A stretch of DNA of 64,000 nt from Lingula anatina. Its lineage: Eukaryota; Brachiopoda; Lingulata; Lingulida; Lingulidae. Positions 55,381 to 64,000 of the stretch are shown piece after piece; within the stretch, counting starts at the first letter, position 1, and every line of letters starts with the position of its first letter. Location: assembly GCF_001039355.2 (NCBI RefSeq), contig NW_019775590.1:62001-126000 (forward strand), written 5' to 3'. A model generated the notes under the pieces. It was not told the DNA's origin. It ran no database searches and saw only the letters and a list, made by a program, of their open reading frames with translations. A program made the position numbers and the translations under genes.

Positions 55381-56574
55381 CTACACGGCAGGACCAGCAG
55401 GCATCTGTAACCTACCCATAAACAGCAAAGCGCCCGATTTATTATCACGAATGAAAAACAAAAATGGGTGATCAGCAACAAAGGTTATTGTGTTCCTTGG
55501 CATTGCACACCCTAACATGACTACTCCTGCAGTTGCCGCCGCCGCCTCTGTTCCTTCCTCGTTGACATCAATGAAAGCCTTATGATACACCTGGGACAAA
55601 AACAATAACCTGGTGCCGTCCATTCCGGATAAATCAGCAAAGCCTTCTGTGAACAAATCTGTCATTCCCATCTGTGAAAGCTTTTCATGGAGGCGATACT
55701 CTTCTGTGAGCTTAAACTTGGGCAATCTTACCTTTACTGTTTCTGGGAAAAGATCTCTGGCGGTGGTCTCTAGGAGGCTCGAAGTCATCTTGGATTCCAA
55801 GTCTTTCAGGCCATCAATCTTGTCTGGAAGATAGATCAGCATGCTTAGGTCCCCTCCAACATATGGAATCTCCAGGATGTGACACTCTAGCTCCGCGCTA
55901 TATCCAAGTGGAAAATCATCTTTTTGGTACATCATGTCGACTTGTATCCTGTTTGTTGAGGTTAGATGGAATGGTGCTTTTTGAGTTTGATTTGGATCAA
56001 ATTGACTCGCCCAGTTTCCCTTGAAATAAACTGCATTGACGAGTACCATGGCAACCAAAGAATTAATAGCGCCCTCTGGCAGCAGGCTTTTTATTTTCTG
56101 AGCTGTCCGCTCTTCCACCCATTGATTGATTTCAAGACGGGCCTCTTCTGGTTTAGCAGCAAAATCCTTCTCTTCAAGTTCAGCCCCATAGAAAGATCTC
56201 GTCAGTGCCAAATAGTCCTGCAGGAAAGCATATCCTTTCCGGGCAAACAGCTTGTTGGCACACTCCAAGGTGTAATTATCTTTCTTTCCAAACAACACTG
56301 AATTTAGAGTCTGAAAAGAGCTGTGAAGATCCTCCCCACTGTATTTGCCAAATCGTAAGACTCTGTCCATTTGGAATTTGGTCTCGTTTTGACTGCCAGC
56401 ATAAGTCATCGCCATGGCACTAAGAATGCTGAAGGGTGATATAAAGATATTTGCATTGCTGGGGGCATCCTTAGAAAGGAACTGATAAATATCTGTAGCA
56501 AATTCATTGTTTATTCCAGCCAGAACGGAGAAATCCAAGAACACATCTTGTTGCTTTTGATGTTGTGTTGCCAT
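55381..56574 (-). CDS. Serpin, clade-B-like (intracellular, likely inhibitory), 397 residues
   Basis: A single coding exon from MATQHQKQQDVF to the stop codon. The length and the lack of a signal peptide fit ov-serpins. Family landmarks include IFISPFSILSAMAMTYAGS, VLVNAVYFKGNW, DVNEEGTEAAAATAG (the inhibitory hinge with small residues from P12 to P9) and FVADHPFLFFIRD near the end. There is no ER-retention tail. The scissile region reads VVMLGCAMPR. Counting from the hinge puts Gly at P1 and Cys at P1', but counting back from the conserved FxADHP shifts by one, so target specificity is open. An acceptor TTTATTTCAG at 56628-56634 precedes the exon. The frame is open from there to the ATG, so an upstream coding exon, for instance a leader, cannot be excluded. 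The role is protease inhibition. Confidence 0.92.
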   Translation of the reverse strand: MATQHQKQQDVFLDFSVLAGINNEFATDIYQFLSKDAPSNANIFISPFSILSAMAMTYAGSQNETKFQMDRVLRFGKYSGEDLHSSFQTLNSVLFGKKDNYTLECANKLFARKGYAFLQDYLALTRSFYGAELEEKDFAAKPEEARLEINQWVEERTAQKIKSLLPEGAINSLVAMVLVNAVYFKGNWASQFDPNQTQKAPFHLTSTNRIQVDMMYQKDDFPLGYSAELECHILEIPYVGGDLSMLIYLPDKIDGLKDLESKMTSSLLETTARDLFPETVKVRLPKFKLTEEYRLHEKLSQMGMTDLFTEGFADLSGMDGTRLLFLSQVYHKAFIDVNEEGTEAAAATAGVVMLGCAMPRNTITFVADHPFLFFIRDNKSGALLFMGRLQMPAGPAV

Positions 56575-56716
56575 GATTATGTCTTGCCCTGTGTATTTGG
56601 CTGCCTCCTGTTGGAATGTCAAGATAACTGAAATAAAAGAAAATATGTGAAACATGACAAAAAAAGTTCAGTGATGCCACGTCTGACATTGAAAGAGTGA
56701 ATGCAAAGTTACATGT

Positions 56717-56880
56717 CGATACGTCCCCGCACCAATACTTCCCCGCACCCATACTCTCCCACAATTACAGATATACTGAGGGGGAGTATCGGTGCGGGGA
56801 AGTATCGGTGCAGGAGAGTATTGGTGCAGGGATATACTGGTGCGGGGATCTATCGGTGTGGGGTCGTGTCGATGTGCATA
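56717..56880. repeat. GC-rich ~15-bp minisatellite with an inverted half
   Basis: Units like AGTATCGGTGCGGGGA repeat six to seven times on the + strand from about 56782. Just before them lie two to three units in the opposite orientation (TCCCCGCACCAATACTT). Direct and inverted copies together can form a hairpin. It lies about 90 bases upstream of the serpin exon's acceptor, in its presumed first intron. Confidence 0.85.
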
Positions 56881-56889
56881 ATACAAAAT

Positions 56890-58780
56890 ATGACTAAGGG
56901 GAAGTTAGTATGGGAGATTATCAGTGCGGAAGAGTAACAGTGCGGGCCCTGGGGATGCTGGAGGTTGGGCTGATTACGTGACCTTGCATTTTAATGATCT
57001 TTTCTGACCTTTATCTCACCTTGTGTAACTGAATAATGGGTCATATTTCACACGTAAACTGTTATTTTCTTAATGTGCCACAAGAACAAAAATATTATTT
57101 GATAAGTAAATGATGTGTTTTCATTGACTGTCAGTATACTAATAACTGTTGACGTTGCACTGCTGACAGATATGACAGGTAAATTTTGCACTGGATTGAA
57201 CCGGTAGGGCCTACCGTTTATCTCTGAGTCACCGGTGACACACATACAAAAGCAAAATGGTGAAAGCTTGCTGCCATGTTTGCCTACCGCTTTACCCCAT
57301 TTGCCGGTTGCTCAGGCATGACCGACTGTCCCTATATACGGTAGTAATATACAAAATTAAATCAAAAGTTCATAAACTTTCTTGCACTTTTAAACTACGG
57401 TACGTGTACGTGTAACTACTAGTGAGGCCTATGAAACTACCCTGCTTACATGCACGGGTTAGTGCACATGTACCGTACACTGCGCCACTAGGTTGATGGT
57501 GGTTTACACTGTACATGTACTGTATAAATGCACGGTGAGTGGCAGAGAACATTCGGTTGTTGGCATTATAAGTGATTTTGCCATGCCACATGCTAAAATG
57601 TACTCTTGCCCACTACCTTGAATACAAAAATAGTTATACTCCATATGTGAAACACTTGACAGCTGTTGTTGCGCTACTTACTGATTAGAAAATAACACTG
57701 ACGTGTCCCTTCGCCTTTGACTTCGTTGTGAACCGGAAATCGATTTGACAACGCAAGTTTATCGATGGCAAGTTATTATTCATTGCTAAAAACGAAAGAC
57801 AATTGCGGTTGTTGCGATTCATTCATTCATTCACCGCCCTACAAAGCAATCATTGAAAGAATCGCTAAGAAATAGATGACCACAAACCTCTACATTTCAA
57901 AAAGTGACTCTCAAAATGTTTTCTTTAAAATGATTGTCTAGGAAACCCCTTTTTTGTGTCTAAAAGATATAAACTGACAAATGGAGAAACTGGAAAAGGC
58001 CTAGGCCTATCTATGTTTTACATGATGTACAGGGTCGTAACAGTTCTTCCGGGGTCGAGTTAAGGACAGTATACCAGTATCATATATGGGGCAAAAAGAC
58101 AAAGTTTTTTTCCTAATTGTAACCATTGTGTCTTTTCTTTTGCACCTATTGACAAATAAATGTTCCAGACTGAACCTCATTTCAGAACGACAATATCGGT
58201 GCCACTTTGGTTCGAATATCTTTTTTTTACAAAGGAAACTAGAGGGATTCTTCCTTAAGGGGTGCGTTTTGCCCCGCTCTCCCCTAGTAGGCTTAACACA
58301 AAAACAAAATAATTCTTAAAAGGACCCGCGCTACCCTTACATGGCATCCAAGTCACACAATAAAAATAAATGGATAAAAAATAATAAACAAGGAAAAAAG
58401 TGCTAGGCCTACAATATCCAAATGTGTTTATATGCGGTTAGAATATAGGCGTGCAATTTCGGATTGCAAAAATTATCTTAAAATTGAAAAATAAGAAAAA
58501 ATAAAATAAAGATTAGGTTTTATTCACATGCCCATGTGTAATGTATGTTTGTGCCTGTGTGAATGTTTGTGTGTGTATACGCGTGTGCACACGTGTGTAT
58601 ATATCTCTTTCTGCATGTGTGTGTGCGTATGTGTGTGTGTGTGTGTGTGCTCTCGCGCGTCTATATGGGTGCGCACTCGCGTGCGATAGCGCGATATCTT
58701 TTAAAATACCTCACTTAAAGCCAGAAGTAGTAAAACGGACAAAGGCGTAGAAACAATAACATGTTCTTATAATTTTTTTA
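56890..58780. other. Gene-free region upstream of the serpin
   Basis: No coding exon is recognised. The serpin 5' UTR exon and promoter should lie here but cannot be placed. A GT-rich, GCGC-containing simple repeat occupies about 58541-58690 (mostly TGTGTG with CGCGCG interruptions, a potential Z-DNA tract). Confidence 0.5.
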
Positions 58781-59062
58781 TTAAAAAAACAAAACATAAT
58801 TCTCAAAAGGCCAGTTAAAGACAGAGGTTAAGTGCAGTGTCCAACGGATGACGCTGCACATAGCGCCATTTTGGGGAAAAAATACAGGAGAAGGACAATT
58901 CATCATCTCGTTCTGAACGCCAGCGTTATTTTTCCTTTCTCCCCTCCCTCTATCATCTTCTGCATGGGTCTGAGGTAACCTTCCTGAAGTTGGGTGGCTA
59001 CGTACGGCTCTTAACAGGTTAACATTCCTGGTAGGATTGTCGGACACCGTTTGTTCGGCCAT
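58781..59062 (-). CDS. Small ORF of unknown function, 93 codons (doubtful)
   Basis: An ORF beginning MAEQTVSDNPTRNVNLLRAV, locally less AT-rich than its neighbours. Its TAA stop overlaps a minus-strand AATAAA (58779-58784). It has no recognisable domain. A GTTACC donor after HPTSGR could make the first 28 codons a first exon instead. It could equally be a chance ORF. Confidence 0.25.
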   Translation of the reverse strand: MAEQTVSDNPTRNVNLLRAVRSHPTSGRLPQTHAEDDRGRGERKNNAGVQNEMMNCPSPVFFPQNGAMCSVIRWTLHLTSVFNWPFENYVLFF

Positions 59063-60156
59063 CGCGGTGTACGTTGTTTGGTGCTCTTTTTGTTTCGGTG
59101 TACGACAGGATATTTAGAGTCTGTGGCTAAGTGATTTGATCATCTATTACTGTGTGTACCTTCGATCCCAACTGAAACTTTTTTCTGTTTGGAGCTAAGA
59201 CTTGACCTGTTACCACTTTGAAGTGAATATTCCGTTTCTAGTAGCCTTTTTTTATTACGCGAATATTTTTGGTCTTGTACACTGTAAAAACAGGGTTTAG
59301 CATTTAAATACATACAACACACGTAAGGCACCTATACGCATTTAGAAATATGTGTAAAAGCTAAGCACGTATAGCTTTTCAAGCGTTTCACACAAGAAAA
59401 AGCTAGTTACGTTGGCAGTGTTACACGTTTAGCTATGTGTTTAGCTTCACCGGTATATGAATCTACAATAAGTCTATCACAAGCTAAGCACATTGGCTAA
59501 GCACTTCCCCTGCTAAGCGTGTGAGGCTGCTAAACATATGGAGCTGCTATAGGTGTGGAATTCGTAAACGCGTGGAGCTGCTGAACAACACGTTAAACTT
59601 TTCAAGCTTGTCACAGAAAAAAAACTTCACAATCCCATGTATACGATCCCATAACAAGTTTATTACAAGACTCAACAATTTGGCTTAACACTTCCCCTTG
59701 TAAACGTATGGATCTGTTGGGGCGTGGAGCAGCCTGCTCGAACGTGTTGTGTCCTTCCTTGCAGTAACGTGTGATTATTTAAAATAGGCCTATTAAGTAA
59801 TAATCCAAATAACAAATTCACGACGTTATCAGCTGGTGATGGTATAGAATGACGTAATGGTAACGTTATGGGTGTTTTTAACTCCATGCAAAATTCCCCT
59901 GCAGTTTTATAAGCGTTTTATAACATTCTGGAAAAACATTATTTAATATTTTGAAAACCTTTTTTATAAATAACCAAAACACGTCTTATGCTGTACTAAG
60001 ATCTATTATATCCGTTTATTAGATCTTAGTGCTGTATGAACTACAGTTAGCGGTTAATTCCAAATTGGGCTTGGGGTTAGTAGGCGACTAGAGCGGTGCG
60101 ATTTGTTAAATATTCGGATTATCGTTACCAAAATAACCAGTATGCGATAAAAGCTT

Positions 60157-60500
60157 AAAGGGATAATAACTCTTCGTTTTGGCCAAAAAATGAATTTTCC
60201 TGGAGTAAACAACAAGTTTCCCATACTAACCAATGGTTATTTAATCCATTTTTACATTCAAAGTTAGTCCCTGGTTTTTTTCTAAAAAGTTTGTTTTTTT
60301 TTTGTTATAATTTCTTAAGAGATTATAACAGAGTATAGCCATCAATGGAGGTCACATGATCTAAAGACAAGCTCAGATATCAGAATAAAAGCTATAACTG
60401 CCGTTTTTGTGGTAAAACAGAATATATTATATTTCTATGAGTTGTTCACAATGTTTTTATTGTGAAATATAGATCTCATACGAAGAGTTATTATCCCTTT
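60157..60500. mobile_element. 344-bp MITE with perfect 21-bp inverted ends
   Basis: The left end AAAGGGATAATAACTCTTCG and one further base are exactly reverse-complementary to the right end at 60480-60500. The flanks read CTT and TAA, so the exact target duplication (possibly TTAA or TTA) is ambiguous. There is no ORF of note. Confidence 0.88.
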
Positions 60501-60730
60501 TAATAAACCATTATAGTGAATACCCCATCCTCATCCTGATGTTCTATTGTTCATTACTTCCGGAAAAAATAAATAGACATCAATACCGCATTTTATCAAA
60601 ATATAAAAAGAAATGTTTTAAAGTAAAAGTGATAGCTGTTTCGTGTCTTTAGTAAAGTAGTGAATTTTCCCAACTTGATTTTAAGAAATATATTCCAATA
60701 ACCTCCCTCGCAAGGTCAGCTAACACAAGG

Positions 60731-63700
60731 ATGAATAAGTCCCACTGTAAATGTGATGATGGTAAGTCAACGACGTTGACAGTTCACGGTACCCTGTTAT
60801 AGATGCGATAGCTATAGCAGTTAATGGTGACCGTGACTTCGTGCGTGTATGTGTGTGTGTGTATGAAACCCTTACCACCTAAAAGTTAAGCAAATACATT
60901 ATTATTCGTAGATGACGACAAGCAGAGATAAGAGAGCTTAGCTTAGTACCTTGCTTCTTGATAATAAAATGTTGTCAAACAAAACGATATATTATTTTCT
61001 TCGTATGTTTGCGTAACGCTGTCAGTAAGATTACAGAAGGCAGCAGTTTAGAAGGGGGTGTAGATGAATACAGTCCCGCAGTAAAGTCCCCTTACCAAAA
61101 GGCTGCATGGTCTCTGAACCCTGCCCCGTATGGTCGAACAATAGAGGCCGCATGATAATTACAGGGTAGGGGAATCGGCAAGTAATCATTATCGCTCACC
61201 CAAATAACGTGAATGTATTGTTTTCTGATTTCATGGTTTGTTCCCTGTTGTCGTGACTCTGTGGTTGCATGCGCCGTCGTATATGTGCGCACGTTCGTTT
61301 TACGTCGCTTATTCTTCTTTATTACGCTAAAATGATACATACATTACCGATACATACGTTACTATGAAGCGTGTAAATAATTATTCTATTTTCATTGGTT
61401 TTCTTTCACTTTGTGGGCCAACACTTATGTCTTTTATTCGTCTTTCATTAAAATACTGTTGGCGCACAAAAGGAAAGACAACCAATGAAAATAGAATAAA
61501 AAATATTTACACGCTTTATGGTAACGTATGTATTATTTTAACGTAACAAAGAAGAATGAGCGACGTAATAACATGCGTGCGCACATATACAACGTCGCAC
61601 GCAACCATATAGTCACGACAACAGAGAACAAACAATGAAATCAGAAAACAATACCTTCACATTATTTCGTAACGTATGTATCGGTGACGTATGTATCATA
61701 TAAACAATTTCAACAAACGGTTTCAAGACAAGTAATCTTGACTTGCCCTGCTTTTCCTTCTTATTTTCATTTAGTATACCGTAAGAATAAGTCGTTTGCT
61801 CACAAAACGGGCAACAAACAGTAAAAAATAAAAGCATTTACACGCCACATTTTAACTATTTTCATTGGTTCTCTTTCGTTTTGTGCACCAATACTTATGT
61901 ATTAATGTTACACTAAAATGAAAGAAAACGAGACAAATAAGATCTCTTGCCTTCAACTATCTGTGAAAATTGTCCATTTGATTCATACGTTGCCGATATG
62001 TACGTGACCAAACAATATGAAGGTGTTGTTTTCTGATTCCATTGATTGTTTTCTGTTGTCACGACTTTGTGAGTGGGTGTGACTTTGTATATGTGCGCAC
62101 TACGTTTTACGGCCCTCATTCTTGTTTGTTATGTAAATGTGATACATATACGTATTGTTTTCTGATTTCATTGTTTCTTCTCTGTAGTGGTGACTCTGTG
62201 GTTGCGTGTGACGTTGTATATGTGCGCACGTTTGTTTTACGTCGCTTATTCTTCTTTGTTACGCTAAAATGATACATACGTTACCGATACATACGTTACC
62301 ATGAAGCGTGTAAATATTTATTCTATTTTCATTTGTTTTCTTTCTCTTTGTGGGCCAACAATTATGTATTTTATTTGTGTTTCATTAAAATAGTGATTGT
62401 GCACAAAAGAAAAGACAACCAATGAAAATAGAATAAAAAAGTGTTTACACGCTTTATGGTAACGTATGTATCTTTTTAACGTAACAAAGAAGAATGAGCG
62501 ACGTAATAACATGCGTGCGCACATATACAACGGCGCAAGCAACCAATGAGTCGCGACAACAGAGAACAAACAATGAAATCAGAAATCAATACCTTCACAT
62601 TATTTGGTAACGTATGTATCGGTGACGTATGTATCATATAAACAATTTTAACAAACGGTTGCAAGACAAGTTATCTTTACTTGTCCTGCTTTTCCTTCTC
62701 ATTGTTATGTAGTATACCGTAAGAATTAGGCGTCTGCTCACAAAACGGGCAACAAAAAATAAAAAAAATAAATAAAAGTAGTTACACGCTTCATGGTAAC
62801 TATTTTCATTGGTTGTCTTTCGTTTTGTGCGCCAACACTTATGGTGCCGATGAGTGTTTTAGATTAAAATGCAGTGATTTTTGTAATTATTTTACTTAAT
62901 TTATCCATTGTAAGGCGCCTTGAGGTAGTATGTAAGTCGCCAAAAAGAAACTTATTATTTTTTTTTATTATTTTCCCCGGCTTACAGGTACTCTTATAAT
63001 CACAATCACCGAGTAAGTAGCTTACAACAAGGTTATCAAACCGTAAAGGTATTTTGAACTACTGATAGTATGGTTTACACAGTTTTGTAATAAGAAACGA
63101 ATTTTGATGGACTTTTCAGGAAAGGGCAGGAATGGGCTTACTTGAATTTTCATTCTGGTCTGGATCACCATCTACATACACTGTGAAATTTCAAAAATTG
63201 TTATTTGCCATTGCCGGAAAGGGTCACTGGCCTTGAGCCCAAAAATCACGAAAGGTGTTTTAAGGTCGTTGTGCAAAGGGTTTGCTCACAACTGCACTTG
63301 TACCAAAATTTGGATATGATGCAACCTTACTGAGTTTGTAGATCGTAGCATTGGGGAGGCTGTAATGGAGATAATTAACTGATTAAAGTAATACAATGCC
63401 CAGAATATTTTATTTTCAGTTGATATACTTAATTCAAATATAATCTGCAATGGATGTCCAAATAAAAATGCATAATATACTTGGAAATAATTGTGTATCC
63501 TCTCTTGCATATTTTTTTCTTATTTCGTTTTCTAGGTGTTTATTTCGTCGGTTCTGAAAGAAAAGAAATAAATTTTATGAACACCTTGACCCTATTTCAT
63601 ATTAGAGCACTTTTTGGTGCATTCATTAATGCACAAACAACATTATTCAGTATTTGTATTTTTCAATTAAATGACTTTAATAGAAATGGTTTTAATAATC

Positions 63701-63811
63701 ATAATAATAATTATNACTTTTGTTAACAGAAACCAAACAGCATATGGATGACAATGTTATTTCCATAGTTACCGAGCCAGGCCGTCCGTACAACCCGCAG
63801 CGACCCGGAGG
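60731..63811 (+). CDS. 5' end of an unidentified + strand gene (two candidate exons, continues past the window)
   Basis: Candidate first coding exon 60731-60761: MNKSHCKCDD followed by a GTAAGT donor, phase 1. Candidate second exon 63730-63811: a TTTTGTTAACAG acceptor, then TKQHMDDNVISIVTEPGRPY and NPQRPGG, then a GTAAGT donor, phase 2. The split codon (G+AA) gives Glu, so the phases fit. The second exon is GC-richer than its surroundings, open in only this useful frame, and rich in Pro, Arg and Gly. I do not recognise the family. An unseen exon may lie between them. The intervening 3 kb is filled by the palindromic repeats at 61190-62860. Confidence is moderate for the second exon and lower for the first. 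Confidence 0.45.
61190..62860. repeat. Two tandem ~500-bp imperfect palindromes (period ~940 bp)
   Basis: Around 61443 the left arm (GTGACTCTGTGGTTGC, TACGTCGCTTATTCTTC, ATTCTATTTTCATTGG) is mirrored by the right arm (CCAATGAAAATAGAAT, GAAGAATGAGCGACGTA, CGCACGCAACC...GTCACGAC), with a loop of about 35 bases. The whole arrangement recurs around 62380, and half-arms remain near 61850 and 62790. The structure may be nested copies of one foldback transposon or a duplicated palindrome. Confidence 0.8.
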
Positions 63812-63879
63812 GTAAGTAAGGGGAGATTCCGGCGGCACTGTATTATTATTTTTTCTTTTTCTTTTCTTTTTATAGTTTT

Positions 63880-63948
63880 CACCAGTTTTTGTCCAGTTTC
63901 TGTTCAGTTTTTGTTCAGTTTCTGTTCAGATTCTGTTCAGTTCTGTTC
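63880..63948. repeat. TTCTGTTCAG-type short tandem repeat
   Basis: The motif (A/G)TTT(T/C)TGTTCAG and variants repeat about five times near the window edge, following the candidate exon at 63730-63811. Confidence 0.8.
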
Positions 63949-64000
63949 ACACTGCGTGAATAAACGGCAGTCTTATCCAGTGGTGTTTTTTCATTTACTC

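Overview
The window is nuclear DNA of an animal. Genes are split by GT-AG introns with consistent phases, microsatellites and small inverted-repeat transposons are dense, base composition is AT-rich, and the protein families are metazoan. A CARD-NB-ARC-TPR protein, an expanded DHRS11-type SDR family and a CYP1/CYP17-like P450 together suggest a marine invertebrate (hemichordate, lancelet or lophotrochozoan grade). The species cannot be fixed from the sequence. There are two ambiguous bases (51336 and 63715).

Layout. (1) A cluster of four complete seven-exon SDR genes on the + strand (1754-4972, 31435-34383, 37018-41084, 44573-48565). There are also two relics: a broken first exon at 36112-36237, and an intron 1/exon 2 fragment at 30220-30386. 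The genes fall into two pairs. The first two share exon sequence and their upstream DNA (1-1750 matches 29110-31430). The last two share exon sequence, intron 3 sequence and a small element in intron 5. (2) Between SDR genes 1 and 2 lie a four-unit tandem array of roughly 1.9-2.0 kb units (about 5447-14279), a CARD-NB-ARC-TPR gene (15446-20834, +) and an 11-exon cytochrome P450 (22612-28713, -). (3) Downstream of the SDR cluster are a lysine-rich gene of unknown function (51603-53379, -), a clade-B-like serpin (55381-56574, -), a doubtful small ORF (58781-59062, -) and the likely 5' end of a + strand gene that leaves the window (60731-63811).

Mobile DNA is well resolved. One 523-bp foldback element sits in only one unit of the 2-kb array, so the other three units show the empty target and prove a 5-bp target duplication. 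A 669-bp element with an 8-bp duplication (hAT-like) lies in an SDR intron. Two short elements with CAGG(C/T)CCGTAGCC ends also have 5-bp duplications. Several further inverted-repeat elements occupy introns.

The most unusual locus is the CARD-NB-ARC-TPR gene. Its TPR part is a nine-unit 249-bp tandem array with a superimposed 498-bp higher-order pattern. It is thrown out of frame twice, by indels at the same position of the repeat unit and eight units apart, so the outer parts share one frame and the central array has another. No operon-like or pathway linkage between the genes is visible, beyond the SDR duplications.
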